NCBI GenBank assembly: GCA_018065205.1
Contig: JAGHTR010000186.1
Span: 1 to 18,582 of the forward strand
From: Candidatus Colicola caccequi
GTDB lineage: Bacteria > Bacteroidota > Bacteroidia > Bacteroidales > Paludibacteraceae
Direction of reading: 5' to 3'
Length of the DNA stretch: 18,582 bases
Shown here: one piece after another, positions 1 to 7,411 of the stretch
How the letters are laid out: every line of letters begins with the position of its first letter
Position numbering within the stretch: the first letter of the stretch is position 1
Notes under the pieces: model-generated
Databases searched by the model: none
Seen by the model: only the letters and a program-made list of their open reading frames with translations
What the model was told of the DNA's origin: nothing
Made by a program: the position numbers and the translations under genes

Positions 1-10
1 GCGTACGTGC

Positions 11-52
11 GTATAAAAAATAAGAAAGGAGTCGCGAATACGACTCCTTTCT
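11..52 (-). terminator. Rho-independent terminator of tRNA-Met
   Basis: A perfect 12-bp stem (23-34 with 41-52) closes a 6-nt loop. Read on the minus strand it is followed by a T-rich run (TATTTTTTATAC, 11-22). It begins 4 nt after the tRNA-Met 3' end, so it ends that transcript. Confidence 0.88.
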
Positions 53-55
53 TTG

Positions 56-129
56 TAGCGGGGCCCGGGATTGAACCGGGGACCTCATGATTATGAATCA
101 TGCGCTCTAACCAGCTGAGCTACCCCGCC
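56..129 (-). tRNA. tRNA-Met (anticodon CAU), probably elongator
   Basis: The minus strand folds into a full cloverleaf. The acceptor stem GGCGGGG pairs with CCCCGCT through one G-U pair at 1-72. The D arm is GCTC/GAGC, the anticodon arm CATGA-TTCATAA-TCATG, and the T arm CCCGG-TTCAATC-CCGGG. A73 is the discriminator and CCA is not encoded. The anticodon stem lacks the three G-C pairs of initiator tRNA and position 1-72 is not mismatched, so it is not tRNA-fMet. A CAU anticodon could also be the lysidine-modified tRNA-Ile2; overall similarity to elongator tRNA-Met makes Met more likely, but sequence alone does not settle it. Confidence 0.9.
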
Positions 130-260
130 TTCGTCGAGACAGCAGGTTCGTAAGGGTTGATTGCCACTTCGTTTAATCAACAGACGACCTGAGTCTCTCC
201 TCTCCTCATCGGTGTTACCACCTCTTCGGGTTGGTTTTTTTGAATTTGATTTTCAAAAAG
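130..260 (-). ncRNA. Structured leader upstream of tRNA-Met, candidate ncRNA
   Basis: The tRNA-Met promoter lies about 130 nt before the mature 5' end, so the primary transcript should carry a long leader. It contains a nested hairpin: 136-140 with 193-197, 144-150 with 185-190 (one bulge), and a 7-bp apical stem 156-162 with 175-181 around a 12-nt loop. Nearer the promoter, a 4-bp hairpin (211-214 with 219-222) competes with an ACC-A-ACC/GGTGGT hairpin (217-222 with 229-235), so two folds exclude each other. I do not recognise an Rfam family. The opposite strand can form the same stems and ends in a T-run at 234-240, but I found no plus-strand promoter for it. RNase P cleavage at 129 would release the leader. 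Confidence 0.4.
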
Positions 261-266
261 CGAGTG

Positions 267-298
267 CAAAAGTACTGCTTTTTTTTGACATACGCAAA
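267..298 (-). promoter_or_regulatory. Promoter of tRNA-Met leader transcript
   Basis: On the minus strand TTTG (295-298) is followed after 20 nt by TACTTTTG (267-274). This matches the Bacteroidetes -33/-7 consensus. Transcription should start near 260. A 10-bp T/A-rich inverted repeat flanks the -33 box (TTTTTTTTGA just before 290 and its complement just after 303), which may only reflect the local A/T tracts. Confidence 0.75.
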
Positions 299-355
299 TC
301 TTTTTCAAAAAAAACGTGCTTTTTTATCGCTTTGGGGTATATTTTACCTCTTTTA

Positions 356-1984
356 TCACTTATATAAGAAACGTTTGATGGACTTTTTAGGTGTCTTTTC
401 AAACTCTTTCTCTACGATTTCAATGTCACTGACCTTGCTATAACCCGGCAGCAGTTTATTGAGTTTTTGCAGGTTATCGTTCATTAGTTGCGTGATCTTT
501 TCCAAATTATCCTCAATCTGTTGCATCTCAGGAAAAACTAATCCTATCAACTTGCCATCACGCTCCACAATAACCGATTCGGCCACACCATCCATTGAAT
601 TGAGTTTATCCTCAATCTCTTCGGGGTAGATATTTTGACCACTGGCACCTAATATCATGTTCTTGCTGCGACCACGCAGATAGAGATTGCCCTTGCGATC
701 CAATACACCTATATCACCGGTGCGCATCCAACCATCATCCGTAAAGACATTGTCGGTTGCCTGGATATTCTTATAATAGCCACGCATCACATTCTCACCA
801 CGCACTAGAATCTCACCGGGTACTTTACGCGGATTATCCGAGTCAATGCGTATCTCACACCTGTCAATCACCTTACCACAAGACTTGAAGGCATATTTAC
901 TCCAATGCTCATAGCATAATAGCGGAGCACATTCGGTCATTCCATAGCCACACGTGTAGGGGAAATGAATCTGACGCATACACTGCTCCACCTCCTCGTT
1001 TAGCGCAGCGCCACCAATGATAAGGAACTGCAACTTACCTCCAAAGGCTTGCATGAGCGCACGATAAACTTTCTTACGAATAGGTATATTAATGAGCGGC
1101 GTGAACCATAAAGCCTTAACCAGCGGTTTTTGGATAGTGGGGAATATCTTGCGTTTGAAGATTTTTTCAATCACTAAAGGCACCGTCAAAATCATATATG
1201 GACCTACATCCTGGAAGGCTTTAAGCAACAACACCGGATTCAGACTTTTGGTGATGAAATACACATGCGTTCCTCCGGCTAATTGGTAGATACATTCAAA
1301 CATCAATCCAAACATGTGCGCCAAAGGCAACATACTAACGTATGTTAGTCCAGGACGATTAGGTATATTAGCCTGCGCATACACTACATTCGAACTCAAG
1401 TTACGATGGGTAAGCATCACACCTTTAGGCGAACCTGTTGAACCGGATGTGTAGTTGATAAGAGCTACCTCATCCATATTATCCGTAGGCATGTGTACGT
1501 CACGAGCGGTATATCCGTTGGGATATAAGGTATTGAACTTAGCCTCTATTTCCTCTTCATTCACCTGCTTTTTAGACTGCATCACCTTCAGGTCCTCTAT
1601 CCCAATAAAAGACTCTACATTGGGCATCTCGTTAGTATCAATACGCCCCTTCACCCATGGACCGACAAAGAGTAACTTAGCCTCCGAGTGATTAACCAGT
1701 TGATGAATACTATCGGAAGTAAATTCCGGCAGTATACTCACGGCCACACAACGCGCAGCAGCAATGGACATATATGCCACCGCCCAATTGGCTGAGTTAC
1801 GACCACATATAGCAATCTTATCCCCAGGCAAGATGCCCAAGACATCAAATAACAATTGTAACTTACGTACTTTAATAGCCAAATCGCCATACGTATAGTC
1901 ATAACTCCCTTCATAATCGGTCAATGCAGGTTCATTCCAATTAGCCCACATCGTGTCTTGAATAAACTGTAAGTAATGTTTCAT
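356..1984 (-). CDS. AMP-forming long-chain acyl-CoA synthetase family protein
   Basis: A 542-aa adenylate-forming enzyme of the ANL superfamily, expected to activate a fatty acid to acyl-AMP and then to acyl-CoA (or acyl-ACP) at the inner face of the membrane. Visible motifs are the P-loop YTSGSTGSPKG at residues 178-188, GYGMTE at 346-351, the ribose-binding WMRTGD at 419-424, and the hinge with LRGRSKNMILGASG at 436-449 followed by NIYPEEIE. The C-terminus reads TPKKSIKR (531-538), where the usual A10 motif has its adenylation lysine at the position of Ser535; Lys533 or Lys534 could substitute. Length is near the family norm. It is monocistronic and divergent from parE; the start follows its promoter by about 20 nt. 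Substrate cannot be told from sequence. Confidence 0.88.
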   Translation of the reverse strand: MKHYLQFIQDTMWANWNEPALTDYEGSYDYTYGDLAIKVRKLQLLFDVLGILPGDKIAICGRNSANWAVAYMSIAAARCVAVSILPEFTSDSIHQLVNHSEAKLLFVGPWVKGRIDTNEMPNVESFIGIEDLKVMQSKKQVNEEEIEAKFNTLYPNGYTARDVHMPTDNMDEVALINYTSGSTGSPKGVMLTHRNLSSNVVYAQANIPNRPGLTYVSMLPLAHMFGLMFECIYQLAGGTHVYFITKSLNPVLLLKAFQDVGPYMILTVPLVIEKIFKRKIFPTIQKPLVKALWFTPLINIPIRKKVYRALMQAFGGKLQFLIIGGAALNEEVEQCMRQIHFPYTCGYGMTECAPLLCYEHWSKYAFKSCGKVIDRCEIRIDSDNPRKVPGEILVRGENVMRGYYKNIQATDNVFTDDGWMRTGDIGVLDRKGNLYLRGRSKNMILGASGQNIYPEEIEDKLNSMDGVAESVIVERDGKLIGLVFPEMQQIEDNLEKITQLMNDNLQKLNKLLPGYSKVSDIEIVEKEFEKTPKKSIKRFLYK

Positions 1985-2009
1985 AAGATACAGTAAATGA
2001 TTTATATTG

Positions 2010-2041
2010 CAAAGGTACTACTTTTTATTGAAATGACCAAA
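2010..2041 (-). promoter_or_regulatory. Promoter of the acyl-CoA synthetase gene
   Basis: On the minus strand TTTG (2038-2041) is followed after 20 nt by TACCTTTG (2010-2017). The predicted start near 2003 gives a leader of about 20 nt before the ATG at 1984. Confidence 0.8.
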
Positions 2042-2118
2042 AAAAAGGTCTAACATAGGCTCATAATGTGGCGTATGCACTTTTATTGGGGTAAAATCGA
2101 CTATTTAGGGGTAAAAAA

Positions 2119-2150
2119 TTTGGTTATTTGCATTTTTTTTTGTATCTTTG
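2119..2150 (+). promoter_or_regulatory. Promoter of parE
   Basis: TTTG (2119-2122), 20 nt, then TATCTTTG (2143-2150): an exact match to the Bacteroidetes consensus. The leader is about 18 nt. Two GGGGTAAAA direct repeats (2088-2096, 2108-2116) lie immediately upstream of the -33 box. Confidence 0.85.
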
Positions 2151-2174
2151 CGGCATAATTTGGAATAATGTGCT

Positions 2175-4082
2175 ATGGCAGAAGAAGTGATTAACCCAGT
2201 GGAATATACGGACAGCAGCATCGTGACGCTGGATGGACTGGAGCATATCCGTCGCCGTCCCGGTATGTATATCGGTAAATTAGGTGATGGTTCGCATTCG
2301 GATGATGGTATCTATGTGCTGATTAAAGAGACTATTGACAACTCCATTGACGAGTTCCGCATGGGGGTAGGTAAAGTAGTTGAAGTATCAGTTCAAGATG
2401 GTTCTGTATCAGTGCGTGACTATGGACGCGGTATCCCTTTGGGTAAAATGGTGGATGCAGTGAGTGTGCTGAATACCGGAGGTAAATACGATAATAAGGC
2501 CTTTAAGAAATCTGTCGGTTTGAACGGTGTAGGTACCAAGGCGGTGAATGCCTTAAGTATGGACTTTACCGTACAATCTTTCCAACCATATAATGACCAA
2601 TTCCAAACTCGCCGCGCTGTTTTTCATCAAGGAAAAATGGTGGAGGATTCGGGTATTATGCCCTACAACGGACCAGAGAAACAAGGAACACTGATTCAGT
2701 TTACACCGGATGCTTCAAAAGGATTATTTGAGAACTATCAGTTCCGCGATGACTATATTGAGACTATGCTGCGCAACTACGCGTATCTCAATACAGGTCT
2801 CACACTCGTGTATAACGGCAAACGATTCGTATCTAAAAATGGTTTATTTGATCTTCTAACCGAACGAATGACTGTGGATCCGCTATACCCCATCATCCAT
2901 ATTGTAGGTGAAGATATCGAAATTGCACTTACCCATACCAACCAACCCGGAGATGAGTATTACTCCTTTGTCAATGGTCAATTCACCATCCAAGGAGGTA
3001 CACATCAAGCCTCATATCGCGAGGCTATCGGACGAACTATCAAGGAATTTTTCAATAAGAACCAAGAACTAGTGGATATCCGTAACGGTGTAGTGGGAGC
3101 AATCGCAATTAACGTAGAAGAACCAGTGTTTGAGAGTCAAACCAAGGTCAAATTAGGTTCATCTACCATGTCCCCAAGTGGCGGATTGACGGTTAATAAG
3201 TTCGTGAACGACTTTGTTAAAGAGCAGTTGGATAATTACTTGCATAAACATCCGGAAATAACCGACGTGATGTTGCAAAAAATCCAAGATTCCGAGAAAG
3301 AACGCAAGGCTATCGCCGGAGTGACAAAAGCGGCGCGAGATAGAGCCAAGAAAAACTTGCTCAATAACCCCAAACTGCGCGACTGTCAGATTCACTATAA
3401 CGACCCCAAACCCGTGCATTCATCCAAGGATTCCGATGATGATTTACGTGCCGAAAGCAGTATTTTTATCACGGAGGGTCTATCGGCATCCGGTTCAATT
3501 ACCAAGAGTCGTGACGTCCGCACCCAAGCAGTGTTCTCCTTGCGTGGTAAACCACTTAACTGCTTTGGACTAACTAAGTCGGTCGTGTATGAGAACGAGG
3601 AATTCAACTGCTTGCAGTCAGCACTGAATATAGAAGATGGTTTGGACGAGTTACGCTACAATAAAGTGATTATCGCTACCGATGCCGATGTGGACGGAAT
3701 GCATATTCGATTACTCATGCTCACTTTCTTCCTCCAGTTCTTTCCCGAATTGGTAAAAAAAGGACATGTTTATATTTTGCAAACCCCTCTATTCCGCGTG
3801 AAAAATAAACAAGAGACACGCTACTGTTATAGCGAAGAAGAACGACTGAATGCCCTCAATAAAATCAAGAATCCTGAAATCACACGATTCAAAGGATTAG
3901 GTGAGATTTCTCCCGATGAATTCAAAGGTTTTATCGGACAGGGAATTCGTCTAGACCAAGTCACTTTGCGCAAGGAGGACCAAGTGAACGAACTGCTCAA
4001 TTACTACATGGGCAAAAACACCATGGAGAGACAGAACTTCATCATTGACAACTTGGTCATCGAAGAAGATGCCATAGAATAA
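2175..4082 (+). CDS. parE: DNA topoisomerase IV subunit B (ParE)
   Basis: A 635-aa type IIA topoisomerase B subunit: the ATPase half of topoisomerase IV, which pairs with ParC to decatenate chromosomes. The GHKL ATPase domain has KETIDNSIDE (51-60), DYGRGIP (82-88) and GLNGVGTKAVNALS (115-128); the transducer carries the QTK loop at 322-324. The TOPRIM domain has catalytic Glu434 in ITEGLSASGS and DADVDG with Asp503, Asp505 and Asp507. The usual EGDSAGG is replaced by EGLSASG, a form I associate with Bacteroidetes ParE rather than GyrB, which is why I call ParE. The C-terminus has the RFKGLGEISPDEF element. No parC lies beside it: a terminator follows at once, so the A subunit must be elsewhere. 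Confidence 0.9.
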   Translation: MAEEVINPVEYTDSSIVTLDGLEHIRRRPGMYIGKLGDGSHSDDGIYVLIKETIDNSIDEFRMGVGKVVEVSVQDGSVSVRDYGRGIPLGKMVDAVSVLNTGGKYDNKAFKKSVGLNGVGTKAVNALSMDFTVQSFQPYNDQFQTRRAVFHQGKMVEDSGIMPYNGPEKQGTLIQFTPDASKGLFENYQFRDDYIETMLRNYAYLNTGLTLVYNGKRFVSKNGLFDLLTERMTVDPLYPIIHIVGEDIEIALTHTNQPGDEYYSFVNGQFTIQGGTHQASYREAIGRTIKEFFNKNQELVDIRNGVVGAIAINVEEPVFESQTKVKLGSSTMSPSGGLTVNKFVNDFVKEQLDNYLHKHPEITDVMLQKIQDSEKERKAIAGVTKAARDRAKKNLLNNPKLRDCQIHYNDPKPVHSSKDSDDDLRAESSIFITEGLSASGSITKSRDVRTQAVFSLRGKPLNCFGLTKSVVYENEEFNCLQSALNIEDGLDELRYNKVIIATDADVDGMHIRLLMLTFFLQFFPELVKKGHVYILQTPLFRVKNKQETRYCYSEEERLNALNKIKNPEITRFKGLGEISPDEFKGFIGQGIRLDQVTLRKEDQVNELLNYYMGKNTMERQNFIIDNLVIEEDAIE

Positions 4083-4083
4083 G

Positions 4084-4113
4084 AAAATAGGCTGCCAATC
4101 GGCAGCCTATTTT
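4084..4113. terminator. Bidirectional terminator between parE and reverse rubrerythrin
   Basis: A perfect 13-bp stem (4084-4096 with 4101-4113) with an AATC loop. The stem starts with AAAATA and ends with TATTTT, so either strand ends in a U-rich tract. It starts 1 nt after the parE stop codon and serves the convergent rubrerythrin gene as well. Confidence 0.85.
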
Positions 4114-4124
4114 AGTCCTCGTCA

Positions 4125-4144
4125 GTTTACGTTTGCGTTTGCGT
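4125..4144 (+). repeat. Short tandem hexamer repeat (GTTTRC)n, copy 1
   Basis: GTTTAC-GTTTGC-GTTTGC followed by GTT sits between the terminator and the rubrerythrin stop codon. A second, inverted cluster with the same units in another order occurs at 15822-15839. Function unknown. Confidence 0.5.
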
Positions 4145-4686
4145 TATTTAAAATACCTATTGTATAATCCTTGGAATCCGCTGCCATGGCGAGCTTCGTC
4201 CTTGGCCATCTCATGTACAGTATCGTGGATAGCATCTAAGTTCAGTTCTTTAGCACGCTTAGCAATAGCTAATTTACCTTCACAAGCACCGGCTTCTGCC
4301 ATCATACGTTTTTCCAAATTTGTTTTGGTATCCCAAACCACTTCGCCTAATAACTCGGCAAATTTAGCGCAATGCTCAGCCTCCTCAAAGGCATAGCGTT
4401 TAAAAGCCTCGGCAATCTCAGGATAGCCTTCGCGGTCGGCTTGACGGGACATAGCTAAGTACATACCAACTTCGGTAGCCTCACCCATAAAATGGGCGTT
4501 GAGGTCAGTTTTCATTTGATCATCTGTGTCTTTAGCAACACCAAGTACATGCTCGCAAGCAAATTGAATCTTACCACTTTCAGCCACTTTCCAAGTAACG
4601 ATTTGTTTACATTGAGGACAACGCTCCGGAGCCTCTTCTCCTTCAAATACAAACCCACAAATGGGGCATACAAATTTTTTCTTCAT
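4144..4686 (-). CDS. Reverse rubrerythrin (N-terminal rubredoxin-like domain)
   Basis: A 180-aa non-haem iron protein, expected to reduce hydrogen peroxide to water in the cytoplasm with electrons from NAD(P)H through a reductase. The rubredoxin-like knuckles come first (CPIC, Cys7 and Cys10; CPQC, Cys23 and Cys26), followed by a four-helix ferritin-like domain with di-iron ligand candidates Glu69, Glu72, EEAEH (101-105), Glu136 and DEARH (163-167). This domain order is the opposite of classical rubrerythrin and matches the reverse rubrerythrins known from clostridia as peroxidases. It is divergent from a classical rubrerythrin at 4884, with its own promoter and a palindrome over the -33 box. 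Start Met is followed directly by the first zinc-ribbon-like strand, so no extension is likely. Confidence 0.92.
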   Translation of the reverse strand: MKKKFVCPICGFVFEGEEAPERCPQCKQIVTWKVAESGKIQFACEHVLGVAKDTDDQMKTDLNAHFMGEATEVGMYLAMSRQADREGYPEIAEAFKRYAFEEAEHCAKFAELLGEVVWDTKTNLEKRMMAEAGACEGKLAIAKRAKELNLDAIHDTVHEMAKDEARHGSGFQGLYNRYFK

Positions 4687-4732
4687 ACAAATATCATTTT
4701 TGTTGTTGTGACAATAATCTTGAATTGTATGG

Positions 4733-4763
4733 CAAAGTTACAACTTTTTTTTAATTATGCAAA
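4733..4763 (-). promoter_or_regulatory. Promoter of the reverse rubrerythrin gene
   Basis: On the minus strand TTTG (4760-4763), 19 nt, TAACTTTG (4733-4740). The predicted transcript has a leader of about 40 nt. The -33 box lies inside the palindrome at 4759-4784. Confidence 0.75.
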
Positions 4764-4784
4764 TTTTATACTATAAAAATTTGC
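4759..4784. promoter_or_regulatory. Palindromic operator candidate between the two rubrerythrins
   Basis: GCAAATTTTATA, a central C at 4771, then TATAAAAATTTGC: an inverted repeat that is perfect apart from one extra A. Its core TTTTATA-C-TATAAAA (4764-4778) is an exact 7-1-7 inverted repeat, the geometry of Fur-family boxes, which includes PerR. It covers the -33 box of the reverse rubrerythrin and ends 17 nt before the -33 box of rbr, so one regulator could control both. No regulator gene lies in the window; A/T-rich sequence raises the chance of coincidence. Confidence 0.55.
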
Positions 4785-4801
4785 TATTTTGGTGCTTTTT
4801 A

Positions 4802-4833
4802 TTTGGATATATGCAAAAAAAGTAGTACCTTTG
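4802..4833 (+). promoter_or_regulatory. Promoter of rbr and probably the downstream gene run
   Basis: TTTG (4802-4805), 20 nt, TACCTTTG (4826-4833). The predicted leader of about 45 nt is A/T-rich. Confidence 0.82.
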
Positions 4834-4883
4834 CAGGCTAATTGCAATCAGTTAACTAAAATTTAATTATAAATTTCACAATT

Positions 4884-5429
4884 ATGGCTAATAAGTATGC
4901 CGGTACCCAGACCGAGAAAAATCTGGAAATTGCTTTTGCTGGTGAGTCCATGGCTCGTAACAAGTACACTTATTTTGCATCTCGCGCAAAGAAGGATGGT
5001 TTTGAACAAATCGCTGCTATCTTTGAAGAAACAGCTAACAACGAGAAAGAACATGCTAAACTATGGTTCAAAGAACTTAATGGCGGTGCAGTAGATGAGA
5101 CCATCAAGAACCTAGAGGCTGCTGCCAATGGTGAGAATTATGAGTGGACCGATATGTACAAAGGGTTTGCTGAAACAGCCGAAAAAGAAGGATTTACAGA
5201 ATTGGCAGAACGCTTCCGCGGTGTAGCAGCAATCGAGAAACGTCACGAAGAACGTTACCGCGCTCTGCTCAAGAACATTGAGATGGACGAAGTATTCAAG
5301 AAGAGTGAAGTTAAGATTTGGGAGTGCCGTAACTGCGGTCACATCGTAATTGGTGTTGCTGCGCCTGATAAATGTCCTGTTTGCGCTCATCCACAGGCTT
5401 ATTTTGAGATTAGTAAGCAGAATTTCTAA
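4884..5429 (+). CDS. rbr: Rubrerythrin (classical, C-terminal rubredoxin domain)
   Basis: A 181-aa cytoplasmic peroxidase of anaerobes. The ferritin-like four-helix bundle spans about residues 1-140, with di-iron ligand candidates Glu21, Glu54 and His57 in ETANNEKEH, then Glu97, Glu118 and His121. The rubredoxin domain follows with CRNC (Cys148, Cys151) and CPVC (Cys164, Cys167) and passes electrons to the di-iron site. Length and order fit the classical family. It is the first gene after its promoter; the OPT transporter ATG comes 1 nt after its TAA, so the two are probably translationally coupled. The divergent neighbour is a reverse rubrerythrin. Peroxide or iron control is inferred from the palindrome between them. 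Confidence 0.94.
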   Translation: MANKYAGTQTEKNLEIAFAGESMARNKYTYFASRAKKDGFEQIAAIFEETANNEKEHAKLWFKELNGGAVDETIKNLEAAANGENYEWTDMYKGFAETAEKEGFTELAERFRGVAAIEKRHEERYRALLKNIEMDEVFKKSEVKIWECRNCGHIVIGVAAPDKCPVCAHPQAYFEISKQNF

Positions 5430-5430
5430 T

Positions 5431-7386
5431 ATGAGTCAACCTGTTCAGCTGCCGGAAAATGCATCTCGGCCATTGCGACCCGGTGAGAAATACGAACCAA
5501 TTTTGCAACCCGGTCAAAACTATCCCGAAGTGACGCCCTATAGCGTTATTATGGGAGTCATTATGGCCGTCATCTTTTCTGCCGCTGCAGCTTATCTAGG
5601 CCTTAAAGTGGGACAGGTTTTTGAGGCAGCTATTCCTATTGCTATCATCGCTGTAGGACTCAGTTCTGCCTTGCGCCGTAAAAACGCTCTGGGCGAAAAT
5701 GTAATCATTCAAAGCATCGGCGCCAGTTCGGGCGTCATCGTAGCCGGAGCTATCTTTACATTGCCGGCTCTATATATCCTGCAGGCTAAGTACCCGGATA
5801 TAACCGTTAATTTTATGCAGGTATTTATGTCCTCGTTGCTTGGAGGCTGTTTGGGCATACTCTTCCTTATACCTTTCCGCAAGTTCTTTGTGCAAGAAAA
5901 GCATGGTGAATATCCATTCCCCGAAGCCACCGCTACCACGCAAGTGTTAGTGAGTGGTGAAGGTGGTGGCAACCAAGCAAGGCCACTTATTGGAGCCGCA
6001 GCCATCGGTGGATTATACGATTTCATCGTATCTACATTTGGTTTATGGACCGAGAGCATCAGCACCCGCATGATGGCTTGGGGCGAAACGATGGCCATGA
6101 AGGCTAAGTTAGTGCTATCTGTCAATACCAGCGCCGCGATCTTAGGTTTAGGGTATATCATCGGACTCAAATACGCTGCCATCATTTGTGCCGGCAGTTT
6201 CTTCAGTTGGTTCGTTGTTCTTCCTATTTTAGGTATCATGCCGGAGTTCGCTGCAGCCGATCCTTCCGTGCTATTTGCTTCCTATGCTCGTCCATTAGGC
6301 ATTGGTGCCATCGCCATGGCCGGACTGATTGGTATATGGAAGAACAAAAGCATCATTGGAGGAGCCTTCGGACTGGTTAAGAGTGAGTTCGGCAACAAAG
6401 GACAGGCTATCAAGGTCAATATACTGCGCACCGAAAAGGATCTGAGTATGAAGTTCTTAGCTATTGCCGTAGTGTCAGCATTGGTTATCGTGCTAGTCTT
6501 CTTCTGGCTAGGCGTACTGCATAACTTCGTGCAAGCCCTTGTGGCTTGGGTGGTAGTGACGGTCATCGCTTTCCTCTTTACTACCGTAGCGGCTAATGCC
6601 ATTGCTATTGTAGGCAGTAACCCCGTGAGTGGTATGACTTTGATGACACTCATCATCGCCAGTGTAGTCTTTGTGGCAGTTGGCATGAAAGGTTCATCCG
6701 GTATGGTAGGAGCCATGGTCATTGGCGGCGTCGTTTGCACGGCCCTCAGTATGGCAGGTGGATTCATCACAGACCTCAAGATAGGCTACTGGATTGGTAC
6801 AACACCATATAAACAAGAAGCGTGGAAGTTCTTGGGCACGTTGGTAAGTGCCGCTACCGTAGGAGGCGTGATGATTATCATGAATAAAACGTATGGTTTT
6901 GTGGGTGAGAACGCGTTAGTGGCTCCTCAGGCTAATGCTATGGCTGCCGTCATTGAGCCACTGATGACCACAGGTAATGCTCCGTGGATGTTATACTTCG
7001 CCGGAGCCGTGTTGGCACTTATTCTTAATGTATTAGGTGTGCCGGTATTAGCTTTTGCTTTAGGTATGTTCATTCCATTGCACCTGAATCTTCCTTTGCT
7101 CATCGGAGGAGCAGTCGCTTATATCGTGACTAAGACAAAGGACGATAGCGAGCAAGCTAAGGCTCAAGCCGAAGTTCGCAATAACAAAGGAACCCTCATC
7201 GCTTCCGGGTTCATTGCCGGAGGTGCCCTAATGGGCGTAGTGAGTGCCGTAATGAAATTCTGCGGCATAGATTGGTTCATGACCGATTGGAGCCAAAGTA
7301 ATGGCGCCGCCTTGGTGGGAATTGTCGCATATATAGGACTAATCGCTTACTTCATATTAGCAAGTAAAAAAACAAAATCATTATAG
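5431..7386 (+). CDS. OPT family oligopeptide/metal-chelate transporter
   Basis: A 651-aa very hydrophobic inner-membrane protein with roughly 14-16 predicted membrane segments. PYSVIMGVIMAVIFSAAAAYLG leads into helix 1, GLKVGQVFEAAIPIAI follows, and GEYPFPEATATTQVL carries the Y-P-F/Y-P-E motif typical of prokaryotic OPT proteins. OPT members import oligopeptides by proton symport, while the YSL branch moves metal chelates; the substrate here cannot be deduced. The reading frame is open for 27 codons upstream (from 5350), but those overlap rbr in another frame, so I take the ATG at 5431, 1 nt after the rbr stop. Tight linkage to rubrerythrin is odd for a peptide transporter and leaves an iron-related role possible. 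Confidence 0.9.
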   Translation: MSQPVQLPENASRPLRPGEKYEPILQPGQNYPEVTPYSVIMGVIMAVIFSAAAAYLGLKVGQVFEAAIPIAIIAVGLSSALRRKNALGENVIIQSIGASSGVIVAGAIFTLPALYILQAKYPDITVNFMQVFMSSLLGGCLGILFLIPFRKFFVQEKHGEYPFPEATATTQVLVSGEGGGNQARPLIGAAAIGGLYDFIVSTFGLWTESISTRMMAWGETMAMKAKLVLSVNTSAAILGLGYIIGLKYAAIICAGSFFSWFVVLPILGIMPEFAAADPSVLFASYARPLGIGAIAMAGLIGIWKNKSIIGGAFGLVKSEFGNKGQAIKVNILRTEKDLSMKFLAIAVVSALVIVLVFFWLGVLHNFVQALVAWVVVTVIAFLFTTVAANAIAIVGSNPVSGMTLMTLIIASVVFVAVGMKGSSGMVGAMVIGGVVCTALSMAGGFITDLKIGYWIGTTPYKQEAWKFLGTLVSAATVGGVMIIMNKTYGFVGENALVAPQANAMAAVIEPLMTTGNAPWMLYFAGAVLALILNVLGVPVLAFALGMFIPLHLNLPLLIGGAVAYIVTKTKDDSEQAKAQAEVRNNKGTLIASGFIAGGALMGVVSAVMKFCGIDWFMTDWSQSNGAALVGIVAYIGLIAYFILASKKTKSL

Positions 7387-7411
7387 TTTTAACTAAACTA
7401 AATTAACAATT

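Noticed and set aside
56..129. Initiator tRNA-fMet
   Set aside because: It lacks the three G-C pairs in the anticodon stem and has a paired first acceptor position.
161..443. Two overlapping short plus-strand reading frames (68 and 70 codons)
   Set aside because: They have low-complexity, phenylalanine-rich translations, cover the tRNA-Met leader and promoter on the other strand, and have no promoter.
2175..4082. GyrB instead of ParE
   Set aside because: The EGLSASGS TOPRIM variant departs from the EGDSAGG of GyrB, and I associate it with Bacteroidetes ParE. A tree with both paralogues would settle it.
5350..5430. Longer start for the OPT transporter
   Set aside because: The extra 27 codons overlap the rubredoxin domain of rbr out of frame and do not look like a transporter N-terminus; the ATG at 5431 fits the family.
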